Positions 1 to 11,009 of a DNA stretch of 64,000 nucleotides are shown here, piece after piece. The stretch spans positions 372,001 through 436,000 of the forward strand of contig SSNU01001268.1 in the NCBI GenBank assembly GCA_012064415.1, in the 5' to 3' direction. The notes beneath the pieces were generated by a model, which worked only from the letters and a program-made list of their open reading frames with translations, was not told the DNA's origin and searched no databases. The number at the start of each line of letters is the position of its first letter. Positions within the stretch are counted from its first letter, which is position 1. The DNA is from Gyrodactylus bullatarudis. Its lineage: Eukaryota > Platyhelminthes > Monogenea > Gyrodactylidea > Gyrodactylidae. Made by a program: the position numbers and the translations under genes.

Positions 1-2644
1 TTGTGCTCTGTTCTTTTTGATATTTGCTTCGGGCGAAATTCAAGTAAGTTCAATTATAAATCTATAGATATTTTTTCCCTGCATTTTTAGTTTTCGTTTT
101 ACACTTATTCTGAATAATACCTTCCTGTTTATAAACCCTTTTTGAGTCGTATCGATACCAAGATGGTGATCTCTAGTTTCATCATCCACTCAGAATTATC
201 TGGGCCAAAAGATCTGAAAAAACCACAAAGATAATTATATTATAATATATGCAACGCATTATCAAAGGTTCTAGTGATGTATCTGATAATCATTTGGTCT
301 AATCTCATAAACCTGTTGTTGTTTAACTTTTTTTCTATTAGTGAAATCATCAATAATGTAAAATAAAAAATTCCTTTTTCAGCCCTGGGCTGTCAAGAGA
401 GTAGTAAACGATGCTGATACAAGAAAAACTAACTAATCGAATTCCAAAAAACATTTGTGAGGAGATTATTAATATTTTTTTATCTCTCAAAAAAATTTTT
501 TTTTCAATTACATATCTCTTGTTTGACCCATTTTTGTATGTGTTGTACCCCTCTGCGTTTTCAGTACGACTTATCAAAGTAATCCTTGCTAATTTCTACT
601 TTGGTACGAATTAGCTCCAACATATGCGTTTCTCTCAGAAAAGCTAATGTTCTTATCACTGATAAGATATCTCTAACTAATGATCCTACCGATCAAAATC
701 TAGTGATCATTGATATTTTCGTTTAGTTCTAAACTCATAAGAAAGGTTGAAGAAAAGAAGTGTTTATATAAACGATATGTTTCGCCAATCCTCTTCAGAA
801 TCTATACTGGTAAAAGGTATGAAAAGGCCATTCGACAAACAGACAGACCTCTCTTGCCTTGATTAATCGAAATTTCGTTTTTGAATCGATCCTATTTAAT
901 GGAATTTGATACTTGGAACTAGATAATTTGCTAGATACTACCCAGAGAGAAGGTAACGGATTTAAATTCATGCTTTTCATACTCCCCGGATTATAATAGA
1001 ATTTATCATCTAATTTAATTTATGAAGCGTAAACTTTTCTTTCAATTGAACATAAAATTATGATTTAATCTCAATCGATAGATCGAAAAGAATACCCATC
1101 GGTCTGAATTAGTCTTTTTCTATAACCTGAAAAAGTTAATAAAGTATGGAAGCAGACGAGTTAATGGGAATCGAACTATTTGTTAGAAGTGTATCGAAAA
1201 AAAAGATTTTTTCTTAAATACCCAAGTGTTTATATTTGACTCAGTGATTGTTGAAATTCAAATTAATGGATTTATAGGCCTGTTTAATAGTTGGGTACTA
1301 AAGATGTAACGAATTTTGACAATTTTTTAAATCAAAGTTATCCGTGAAATTTCTACATTAAATTTTGATAATAGTGATGTGTTAGGTCTAAAATAACTGA
1401 AAATTCGTTTGCAATCCCATGCATAGTCGTGGATTGCCCATTTTCCCTAAATTCTCTTGTAGGCATATTGGAATAACAAAGTTTAACAGAAATGATCCTA
1501 ACATGATTCTATTACTATTATTTTCATTGAAGCCTTTTCAGCAAAAAAGATATTTGAAATTTTAGTGAAAACGTAGTAAAAATTCATTGAAATTCTAGCG
1601 GCATTTTTAAAAAAGTCAACCCTTTAAACTTAAATATTATCATTTGAGATGGTTTTTAAAATAGGTTGAAAAATTTGTTACATCTCTATTGGGTATCTTG
1701 CCCATTCTTTGTATTTTGTACATGGTATTTTCTTCACACGGTAACTTGTTTTTTTGATTACTACTTGCTAAGAATCATTTTTGTTAAAAATATTTTGCTC
1801 CAAGCAAGATGATTATTAATTATAATTATGAATAAAATTCATCTTTTTTTATTGCAACGTTAGCAACGAATAATTACAATCTCTTTGGACTGTTATTTGA
1901 ATTAAAGATTTTCTTGAATTTCTCAGATTTTTTGAAGATATAAGAAAAAGCACATTTTCTCTCATGGTTTATGCGGTAGTCAGTAGTGACACATATAAAA
2001 TAGTAATGATAAAATTAATTCAAAGTTATAATTTAAAAAAATTTGAAAAAATATTAGAACTTTTCAATGAATTTACAGTAGCAACAGTGAAGAAATTTTT
2101 ATAAATGAGATTTAGGACTGAAACTAGTAGAATGAAAATGCATATTCCTTATTATAATACGTCTCTTTCTTAGCGTGAAATCTAAGAAACTACTCTTTTC
2201 ATTAAATCAAGTTCATCTTACCGATCTAGCTTCATCATTGTCAATAAACGAATGGCTAGAATAGCTCAAAAAACTGCCTGTCCGAAGCAGAGTATATAAA
2301 TGCTCACATTCGACTTTTAACTTATGATAAGTTAATCACCGCAATCTTGGCTGATTTTCAACGACTGAATCAAGAATTTTGAGTTCCTCCCAGAGATCAT
2401 AAGTTCTCAGTCTCTTATAATAAGAAATTTTTACAATATCTAGAGAGTCAGCGTAATTAAATATTGACGAAATCTCGAATTCTGTAGAAATAATGAACAA
2501 CTAAATAAGTAATTAAACTGTTACAGATTGAGTTCTATAACGAGCTTATGGGAGTTGTAAGACGATTTATCATGAGATACATTTATTTATTCCCTTTCTC
2601 TTCAATCAGACTGATCATTTCTTAATAGTCATCATAGGGATTAT
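1..2644. other. Gene-free stretch with one repeat copy
   Basis: I see no supportable coding exon on either strand; open frames are short and AT-biased. It contains one copy (1342-1688) of an interspersed repeat that recurs at 28047-28359. A TATA-like string near 2293 has no gene close by that it could serve. Confidence 0.5.
1342..1688. repeat. Interspersed repeat R1, copy 1
   Basis: About 350 bp that aligns along its whole length, same orientation, with 28047-28359. Shared landmarks include the strings TCGTGGATTGCCCATTTTC (one mismatch), TTCTCTTGTAGGCATA and TTTTAGTGAAAACGTAGT. It shows no terminal inverted repeats that I can define and no coding capacity. It is probably an old non-autonomous mobile element. 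Confidence 0.75.
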
Positions 2645-3100
2645 TTAAATGTGGTCATTGCCTCTGAAGAACTGTCGAGAATCTTGTTTTGTATCGAATC
2701 TTGAAAATCGTTTTTGTTTAAAATCATTAGTGAGTTTTCTCACGTCTAGGCCATCTGGTAATTCCTCATGATCGGATATCAAATTATACTCTTTTTCAAT
2801 CCTTTTATCCAAAAGGGGTCCATAGCCTCTGAGCTCATCGAGAACATGCTGACGATTCTCTAAAGTTTCTACCTTTGTCTTGTCGATATGTAGATTCTCT
2901 AGGTAAGATAAAACTCTATCCTTTATCTCATCTGCTAGGATCTTGTCCAAATCAGGTTCCTTCTCGTAATCATTTGACTTCAGGTCCTTTTCATGTGGGT
3001 TATTATCATACTCGACAAAGTCAGCATTCAAATTGATATGAAACTGACTGATCAGTACTAAAATGACGACAAAATATAGCCGATTAATTTGAAAAGACAT
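2645..3100 (-). CDS. Small secreted protein, possible neuropeptide precursor
   Basis: An intronless 151-residue frame. Residues 7-25 form a hydrophobic segment typical of a signal peptide, with likely cleavage near the LNADF sequence. The mature part is very acidic and charged, has no cysteines, and carries basic doublets (KR at DKRIEKE and QKRFSRF) of the sort cut by prohormone convertases. Cleavage there would release an acidic peptide of about 30 residues and a C-terminal peptide starting FSRFD. This fits a neuropeptide or other secreted precursor, but I recognise no known peptide family and no C-terminal Gly amidation signal next to a dibasic site. It could equally be a non-processed secreted protein. 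It stands alone, downstream of the EXOC8 gene on the same strand. Confidence 0.55.
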   Translation of the reverse strand: MSFQINRLYFVVILVLISQFHINLNADFVEYDNNPHEKDLKSNDYEKEPDLDKILADEIKDRVLSYLENLHIDKTKVETLENRQHVLDELRGYGPLLDKRIEKEYNLISDHEELPDGLDVRKLTNDFKQKRFSRFDTKQDSRQFFRGNDHI

Positions 3101-3999
3101 TTGATGGCAAAACTATCGTTACGGATCAGTGGAATCTTGGTTTTAAAATGATGATTTATACGTGATCAATCTGGTTTCATGGGATAGATTTGCCTCCTCA
3201 TTTCCCATTGGCTCATCGTAATACTCAGATTACATATGCTAATTCTCAAACTCTTCATACATTTAATGGACAATTGTATGCTATTTAGCGATATTTTTTA
3301 ACTGTTCTATATCTCGGAGTAATTTATGCCTATAAGTAAAATATTTTCACAAGTCTATTTTGGAATGTTTTCTCAAGACTGCTTTATTATAATAATTAGT
3401 GGTCTATAACTAATTATTTATTATTGAGTATTCAACTGTTTATTCATTCATTGAAGAACAATGAAGTTGTTACCTTTTACCTTGAAATTAATTTCAATGA
3501 AATCGATTTTTAGTACGATTTGTAATTTCAATGGAATTATAATTTTCTTAAACAAGGCTTTCCAAATCAAAAATGCAAACACATATGGCCTAGAATCAAT
3601 CCGAATACAGGAATAATTTTGAAATATTCGAGTAGAAAAATTTTGCGTGACAATAATAAGAATTTTGTCTAATTTAAATCCAAACTAATTTCAAAAAGCT
3701 TGACGCGGGATATTTTAATTAATCCTGATTGAAAACTTTTCTGACATATTTGAATTCTAATTTATCTTGTCATAAAAATTCTCATCAAGTGTAGTTTTGG
3801 GGAGATTACACACAAGCATCGTCCGAAAATTATTTCTTTCATTAAAAATAAAGCCGATCGTAAATTTCTTCGAGTGTGACAATAGAGAGTGAAGAAGTTT
3901 GAGTAAAATCAAAAATATTGTATTCATCAATTCTATAACAAATTATCTTCAAATGGTTTATAGAGAAAGAAGCGAGTTAAATTGTGTGCATATAGGAAA

Positions 4000-6900
4000 T
4001 CACAGCTGATTCTGAGCTTTTCGATAGGCGCCAATGAACTTGTTCATGATTAATTCGTATCGATCAAGGTCAATAATCGGATTGTAAAGAGAGTCTGTTA
4101 ATAATTTGAAAATGCATCTGATCAAGAATTCCATGTTCTTTACAATTAATGGCCACTGGAAAAGAAATTATCAATAAATTGTGAAAATGCTATGCTTTTT
4201 TGGGTAATGCTCCAATTTGGGTACAGCGAAAAATTTCAAGTGCAAGGAATTTTCGCGTCGACTAATGAGAACTCAGAAACCTTTTATCACAATTACTTCA
4301 TTTTTTGTTGAAAAATTATTTTTAGTTGAGATATCTCTATCTGGTTTAAAGTCTTAAAATCAACGAAATTTGAATCTTTTTTATATTCATTTTGATTTCC
4401 TGCCTTAAATAATAATTAATGGTAAAATCTGATTCGATTTTTGAAATCCTTACGAAAAATTTTTGGCTGAAATTCGACTCTTGATACGTCCTATTTGCTG
4501 TGCACTGTATCTAAAATTTTATTGGATGAAAATTTAGAAACAGTCCCTCAAAATAAACTTGAGACTTCGAACAACAATCCTGTATAAAAACTTGTTTAGT
4601 AACCAAAAAAAATTGAAAAATTCGAAATTCAAATTAAGCCCATTTTTACTTAGAAAGTTTAGTGTACCTCAACTGGAGCATACATGATATATGAGGAAAA
4701 TAGACACAGTTTGTATATAACAATTACGTCAATAGACTCGAATAGATTATTTGCACACTCAAAAGGTTTCTGAGTTCTCATTGGTCGACGCGAAAATTCC
4801 TCGCACTTGAAATTTTTTGCTGTACCCAAATTGGAGCATTAGCCTTTTGTTTAATTACATTCGATTCTGAACTGAATAGAGAAATTTAAAATAAACCAAA
4901 ACCTTGATAATAAACGTCATATTTCTCCAGAGAGTCAAGAGCACGAATATTTTGTGGATACCATTATGAATTAAAGTTGTTAAAAGAAGAAAAAACCGAA
5001 AAAATGTAATCTGGAAAAAAATTTGGCCAATTTTTAGAATTTCGAGAATGCCCAAGCTTCCAACTTTTTAGCTCAAAATTTTTGTCGATTATCAAAAAAA
5101 TGCACAAAAATTCGTCATCGTTGTGGGAAATCGAACACGAATGACCCAAAATTTAACTTTTATATTAGAAACGGCGATTTTCTCTCAGCCTCTATGATTC
5201 CAATTTTGATTTTGATCCTTAAAATTATAACTTGATTGCTTTAAATCTTTGAGATCTACAAAAAATTTGAGCTCAAAGCCTGAAAAAGTGGGAAATTCGA
5301 AAAACGGCCTAATTTTGGCCTGATTGAATTTTTACTATTTTCAGCATTTCATGGGTTCATTTCACCATGGAATGACTCAATGGTACTCTCGAATTAAACT
5401 CACTTGATTAATCATACTTGGATCGCTGAGGGGTTTTTGAAATGTACCAAGCATAAAATCGACACATTGTTCAATATTATCCATAAGAGTTGACTGAAGA
5501 GAATAACAGTCCAGGAGACAGACCCAAGAGTAAAAGTTGAGAAAGCTTCTTGAGAAACGATGCGTTGTATTTGCAATAACTGAGGAGGAAAACAAAGATT
5601 AAATTTTATCAAATTCATCATTAGATGCAGAGCTAACCTTTTTCATAAACTCGAATATTTGTATCTGCAAGGAATGGCATATCGTTTATCCAGTTCTCCA
5701 TTTCCTCCGGCCTATTTTCGAAATCTCCAATCCAGCTTTCTGTCTGGAAAATAAAGAATACAATTCAGCTTGATTAATTCCTACCTTTTCTAAAGCTAAT
5801 TGTTACTATAAAACCTCAAGAGTATCAGATTGTCTGGAAAACGAATATTCTCAAAGTTCTATTATGAGTTGTTGGTGGGAAATATTTGTGATAAAAACTC
5901 TGACAAAAATTAGCCGCTTTTAAACTTCGAAAATGTCCGGATTAGATTCGGGTTTTGTCAAAGAGCTTTACTTTTTCTTGAAAAAAACGGCTAGTTCTCT
6001 GAATTTCTATGGCCTAAATCAAACTATTTGTCTAATGTTGCTCCCTTTATATCAGCAATTGATTGCTTCAAATCTGCAAACTAACAGAAATTTTGAGCAC
6101 AAAAAAAAAATTTGGTACATTTTTGAATTCAAAATGATAAAAATGAGAGAGATGAAAATAAATTCAATCTAGTTAATTTGATGTCTGATCGATCACATTG
6201 TTCTTTTTTTCAAAAGCAATCTATTAAGACTGAGAGTTTTAAAATACTTCATCTTGTAATCCAAAGATGGGAAATCGAGTTATTGACAAATGAAAGAAAA
6301 GATGATACAAATTTAATGAGCTTGCATATAAAACTGGACATCATTTCTGAGAAAACATGTCGATTTGGAAGACGCACCACTATATATAAAGATTAGGATA
6401 ATACAAAATTTTCCTGATTTACCTAATTTCCTGGGACTTTCTTCCGACATGTGAAAGAACACTCAATTTTTACTATAAGCCCTATTTTTATGCAAAATTT
6501 TGCAAAAACTGTTCAAAAATCTCAATTTTGTCCTTTCTCGTAGTGAAATTCATTGAAAAAATCTTGGCACGTGTTCAAAAATTGTCATTTTCAATCGAGA
6601 TTTTATACATCAGAACAAACTCGAAAACGTATGGTTTTATAGGAAAAAAGTTTTCGATAATCTTCAGAATGAGATTAAGGATGGAAAAGTTGAAAAATTT
6701 GGCCTACTCTAATGAAGATGATATAATTTTTAATATTGTCAAAGTATCAAGATTTCCTCCAAGAAACTTTCATAGCATTAAGAAATAATCCAAGTTTACA
6801 GCTTTGGTAGACATTTATGCGCGTTTCGTCCTTTTTTGGACTCGTCAGTTTACCACAACATGACACACCAGGTCCAAAAGAGGACGAAACGCGCGTATGT

Positions 6901-9710
6901 CTCTGCCAAAGATATATTCTATATGCTCTGAGAGTTTCTTTTTTACTAGTCACGGTGGGTGAGCTGTAACATTCAGCGACATAGGTCTAATCCATTACCA
7001 AATAAGATGAACCTAGAACGGAATAATTACAATTTATTGAGACTGAGCGAGACAGTAAAATACTTTATCCACTAATATCATTGACAATCTCAAACCATGG
7101 AAGCCTGAAGGGGTCAAAATCACATTCACTCACCAGAATTCTTTGCTCCGATGTATCGATAAGGATTGTAATTTGATGGTTCAAATACTTTTGCCAAATC
7201 GACAACATTTGCTTGTTAACAATGGGGAGGAATTTAATTTTTATCATCTTCTCCACCTGTCTAGCATGGGCCTTTATTCTATTTATACAATTGGCCATTG
7301 AGCTAAAATTATAGGAGCAAATATCGTTGAGAATCTGGGATAATAGTTCAGCAAACTTTTGAGTCTCGCTATAAATCCACTGGCTTATTTCTAGAGGAGA
7401 ATAAATTAATTAACCCGAATATAGATTAAAACTTTTGAGCCTTTGTTTTAACACTGAATTTTTCTATAACTACTCTTGTATTTTTGAACAGTGTGAATGG
7501 AAGAAGGTTAATTTAATGGCTCCCTTCCCTCTTTTAATGTGCATTCATAATTAAACTACAAATAGGAGTGAGTAAATACAGGAAAGCAATTAGATATATT
7601 CAAGCTTAGTCCTTTCAATGTTTTCGTCTACATTTACAAAAGATTAAATCATTTTTGCGATGAAAAACACTGAAAACAACGAGAAAGTATCGATGGAAAA
7701 AAGGTGAAAACTGCAGAATAGAGTAGAGCTCTCTGTGGTGACATGGTGTAGTAAAAAATTTACTTGGTGCTTGATAGAAATAGAAGAGGATTAATTCTTT
7801 CAGATACCCACGCATTTTTTCAGCTATTATGCAATAGAAGATAGTCTTACTGGATGAATTTAAAATGTTTTTCTCCGAGGAAACATTGGCATCTTTTGCA
7901 TGACAGGCCAACTGACTGGTCTTGATGATGTTGTTCCATTCGAGATAGGTTTCAATGAGTCCCCTATTGAAGGCCAAGCTGAGACGATTAATGTAGATGA
8001 ACTGATTGCCTTCCTGGCGTACATTCTTACTCAGGATACGATTCATAAGGCCAGATCGATAGACAAGGAATAATTCATTGGCAAAGTTTCGGCGTCCAAG
8101 AAGGATGAGTTGTCTCACAACGACATAGACCGATTTGGATGACTCTAAAGAGAGAATAAAATCAAATTCAACAACTAAAGAATAATAAATAATTCATTTC
8201 AAGCAAAGGCCAGAAAATGATGTCATTTTTGTTGAGAAAGTTTGAATAAATTTATTTTTTGTACCTAAAACTACGGACAATGTTGCATTGTAAGCAATAA
8301 TGAATAGAAATGATTGAAGAAAAAATCTTACCAATAAGACCCCAGCCTAAAAGTAATCAAAATTTTCATTCAACTCAATTAGTTTCACTTTCGAGTAAGG
8401 TTTCGTGCATAAGAACAATTTACATACCATGTCTATCAGCAGCTTGCATTATTTCCATTTGTAAAACACTGGCAAGGTAACACGACCTGTCATCCATCTT
8501 GCGATTTAGATCGATAAATTTCTCCATCCAGACCTTGTCAGAGGTGTCAAGGCTACCTTGCTTCTCTGATAATAGTTCCTTTAGTTTACTTTTCGCTCTG
8601 AGCAGGATATCGATAGCCTTTTGAAATTCCCTCTCCGCAATGGCGACGTCCAAGTCTTCTGGGATCTCCTTTAGCCAGGAATACTCAAGTTCATACTTTG
8701 ACTGGTTCGTGTCATCTTTACTCTTCTTTTGGATAATTTTTATATTTGCATCAGAATAAATCCCGACAAAATCAGCAACCGAAGGTATCGTAGTGGCAAT
8801 AACATCCTTGATCAAGTCCTCTTTATCCATTGACAGAAAGTTTATTTCGACAACGTTACGCTGGTCATTGGTATAGTTCTGTTTCCGATTCAGGTTAACT
8901 TGAAAAGCCTTATTGAGCGATTCTACAAAGTAGCACTTGGTCAGACCATCCTTAAAGGACAAATGACGTGTTTTTTTAGATGGGTTTATTATTGATACTA
9001 TCAGGTAATTCTCGAAAGCTTTTTCTTCAAAGTGAAACTCATTCAAGTCGTAGATTTCATCCCTGGTCAGATAGGTGTCTTGTCTAAAATCAAAACAAAA
9101 GTACGCTTACTGTTTCTGTCTAGAGGCAATCAGTAAGTGGCCTGTTAATAGATATACTCTGAGCTCTTTCATTTTCATCTGAAAGCTATCATCAAGCTCA
9201 AAGACATCAACTACAGTGGAAAGAGATTCATCTGGGGATATTTCATCGTTCTTGTGGGATGAAATTAGAAATTATAACTCACAGAGAGGCCGTGCACTTC
9301 TTGGAACACCTCAGTGATTTTTATGGGTAATTCATCGCGAACTCTTTGAACTAGAGAATTGAATTAGACTGTAGTTGGATTACTTCTCAAGTGAAATTTG
9401 TCTGTAACCATAGAAATGAGGATTTTTAATTCGCTAATCGAACTGTGAATTTGATGCATATTAATTTCAAGGGAACTAATAGCTTTCCCAGCATCAATAA
9501 ATGTAAGATAGTTGTCATAAATTGATTTTTGAATTTTTTCTGTTATATCATCAGATATATCATTAAGATCATCCATACAACTGTCAATGCCAGCTTCCAT
9601 GCAAAATTCAACAACTAGATAATCAAAAATTGTGATTACTAACAATTCTGCAAGTTGAAATCTGGCCGAGATAATTTAGCGACAAAGTTTTGCTTTTTCT
9701 GCTTATTCAT
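4000..9710 (-). CDS. EXOC8: Exocyst complex component 8 (Exo84), 11 exons
   Basis: Subunit of the exocyst, which tethers secretory vesicles to the plasma membrane before SNARE fusion. Exons: 9644-9710, 9384-9614, 9283-9350, 9111-9250, 8428-9083, 8332-8346, 7917-8144, 7134-7390, 5638-5743, 5404-5579, 4000-4155. They sum to 2100 nt (699 aa); the usual length is about 700-730 aa. The N-terminus has the Vps51/Exo84 coiled-coil signature (NYLTFIDAGKAISSLE). A PH-like region follows around residues 140-260 (VYLLTGHLLIASR), then the Exo84 C-terminal helical domain (WLKEIPEDLDVAIAEREF, VRQLILLGRRNFANELF). All splice phases agree. The first four introns are 33, 32, 29 or 27 nt, and exon 6 is only 15 nt. 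The stop at 7065 lies past the good donor at 7133 and is read as intronic. Some C-terminal joins are less certain than the N-terminal half. Confidence 0.88.
4207..4839. mobile_element. MITE with about 80-bp terminal inverted repeats
   Basis: The left arm beginning ATGCTCCAATTTGGGTACAG is repeated in inverted orientation at the right end, with only a few mismatches over about 80 bp. Both ends are flanked by TA (4205-4206 and 4840-4841), the target duplication of Tc1/mariner-type elements. The 633-bp body has no transposase. It sits inside the EXOC8 intron at 4156-5403. Confidence 0.8.
6800..6912. repeat. Inverted repeat carrying two opposed hammerhead-like halves
   Basis: The left arm CTTTGGTAGACATTTATGCG and onward is the inverted counterpart of a right arm ending at 6910. 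Each arm is about 40 bp and each contains the GTCC-loop-GGACGAAACGCGC segment, facing opposite ways. The plus-strand copy (6871-6901) keeps stem II, GAAA and GUC but has lost the CUGANGA box. Confidence 0.8.
6801..6859 (-). ncRNA. Hammerhead ribozyme-like motif (type I)
   Basis: Read on the minus strand, 6810-6848 gives CUGACGA, a 4-bp stem II (GUCC/GGAC with an A6 loop), GAAA, then a short stem III ending in the cleavage triplet GUC. These are all the conserved core nucleotides of the hammerhead. The string GGACGAAACGCGC matches schistosome- and Penelope-type hammerheads as I know them. Stem III is only about 3 bp, as in retroelement-borne copies. The flanks UGGUA and UACCA could form stem I but leave two unpaired As, which is the weak point. 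It lies in the same transcriptional sense in an EXOC8 intron. Confidence 0.55.
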
Positions 9711-10165
9711 TATAAGTGTAACAAGGATTATTCTTCTTCCAAAATCCAAACGGTTCAAAAATAGAACACGCTAAAACAGAACAATTTTATCAAGGAGTAA
9801 TATTTTGTTTAACATGTATATGTTCGCGATATTCAAATAGACAAAAGTTATTTGAAAATAGATGAAATATTAAAATAAGAATTAGTTTGATAATAATTTG
9901 ATAAATCTTTCATGTATAACGATAACTCTATGTCTAGTTGAAGATATGTGTGAAAACAATTTATTCATGATTGTACTTTTATTGCTGAGACTGACCTAAT
10001 CCGGTCGGTGTGATGCACACCTTAATTTAGTTATCACGTTAATATATACAAAATATACGCATAAATACCAGTAATAATAGCAATGAGTTTTTATCCATAG
10101 TCCTCTTATAAATAGTGTTTTCACACAACTCTATGCATTACTATCTAATCTAAAAATAAATCAAC
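9711..10165. other. Intergenic region, divergent promoters
   Basis: This lies between the 5' ends of EXOC8 (minus) and the Gly/Cys-rich gene (plus), so it should hold both promoters. A TATA-like box is present on the plus side at 10107-10115. Nothing else is recognisable. Confidence 0.5.
10107..10115 (+). promoter_or_regulatory. TATA-like box of the Gly/Cys-rich gene
   Basis: TATAAATAG lies 51 bp before the ATG at 10166, with a TCACACA initiator-like string 10-20 bp further on. The spacing suits transcription starting near 10130-10140 and a short 5' leader. Confidence 0.45.
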
Positions 10166-10426
10166 ATGGGGTGCTATGATCCTTGTAGTTGGACTGGTTG
10201 CAAGTGAGTATAGAGTTTTGTTTTTTATTTTATTAGTTCCTACGGCCCTTTTGGATGTTACGGTCATTATGCCTTTGATTGTTGCTCTCCAAATGGTTGT
10301 GGACAACGTTGCGGTGGTGGATGTTGCTGCTGCGGCTGTGGCCATGGTTGCGGTGGCTGTGGATGCGGTGGTTGTGGCTGTGGTTGCGGCGGAGGCTGCG
10401 GCTGTGGATTTGGCGGATGCTGCTAG
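10166..10426 (+). CDS. Gly/Cys-rich repeat protein, 2 exons
   Basis: Exons 10166-10203 and 10237-10426 (75 aa), split by a 33-nt intron. The protein starts MGCYDPCSWTGC, then has a short Tyr/Pro/Cys stretch, and ends in an almost pure run of Gly and Cys in CGCGG-type units up to GFGGCC. There is no signal peptide. Low-complexity Cys/Gly proteins of this type include keratin-associated and cuticle-type proteins, metallothionein-like proteins, and the Drosophila male-specific Mst(3)CGP sperm proteins. Composition alone cannot choose between them. A second block of the same repeat lies just downstream at 10558-10815. Other frames through this GC-rich DNA are open only because of the repeat. Confidence 0.7.
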
Positions 10427-10557
10427 ATATAAGACCCATTTTTTATCTATCCAATAATTTGACAAAAATATAATTTAATTTTTTCCAATGCCTCTACATT
10501 CTAAAGTCTAACCTTGAACTCTTTTCGTTTTGTATTAAAATTTATCTTATTTTCTAG

Positions 10558-10815
10558 TGTGGATTTGGTTGTGGTTGTGGTGGAGGCTGTGGTTGCGGCG
10601 GAGGCTGTGGTTGCGGTGGAGGCTGTGGTTGCGGTGGAGGCTGTGGTTGTGGCGGAGGCTGTGGTGGCGGCTGGCACAGTTGGGGTGGTTGTGGCGGAGG
10701 CTGTGGTTGCGGTGGAGGATGTGGCTGCGGCTGCGGATGTGGCTGTGGCTGTGAAATGTCCGGCTCATGTTGCTCGTGTAATCCTCGTCTCTGGAATTGT
10801 GGCAGATGGCCTTAG
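10558..10815 (+). CDS. Second Gly/Cys-rich coding block (3' exon or partial gene)
   Basis: An in-frame block of 85 codons beginning CGFGCGCGGGC right after a good acceptor (TTTTCTAG) and ending at TAG in 10813-10815. It consists mainly of CGCGGG hexapeptide repeats, broken by WHSWGG, and closes with a unique tail (EMSGSCCSCNPRLWNCGRWP). AATAAA follows near 10895. I cannot find a start codon or an upstream exon in the right phase: splicing from the 10203 donor would shift the frame. It may be the last exon of an alternative form of the upstream gene, or a tandem duplicate that lost its first exon. Confidence 0.5.
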   Translation, partial: CGFGCGCGGGCGCGGGCGCGGGCGCGGGCGCGGGCGGGWHSWGGCGGGCGCGGGCGCGCGCGCGCEMSGSCCSCNPRLWNCGRWP

Positions 10816-11009
10816 AGCCAAATTTAGTTCTGAATTATTTGAACTCTCATTTTGTAATTGTATAAATTGAATTCTTTCAAGATCCTCTTTTTTTTAATAA
10901 AAAACCTGTTACAAATGCATTTCTGATTTAAGTAGCCTTGCGTTAAATTCATCTACCAATTTATAATTAATTTGTTATAAGATCGAAGCTTTTTTAGTTT
11001 ACTTATAAT

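Noticed and set aside
1160..1180. tRNA T-arm-like string (GTTCGATTCCC on the minus strand)
   Set aside because: No matching acceptor, D-arm or anticodon stem could be built around it.
7065..7133. EXOC8 ending at the stop at 7065
   Set aside because: A strong donor (CTG/GTGAGTG) at 7133 and three downstream exons in phase restore the family's C-terminal domain and a normal length of about 700 residues.
7615..7916. Open frame continuing EXOC8 exon 7
   Set aside because: It is read as intron that happens to be open. A donor at 7916 joins in phase to an exon at 7390 that continues the Exo84-like sequence.
10145..10870. Val/Ala-rich, Trp/Leu-rich and His/Arg-rich frames across the GC-rich blocks
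   Set aside because: These are other frames and the opposite strand of the Gly/Cys repeat; their low-complexity composition follows from the repeated codons.
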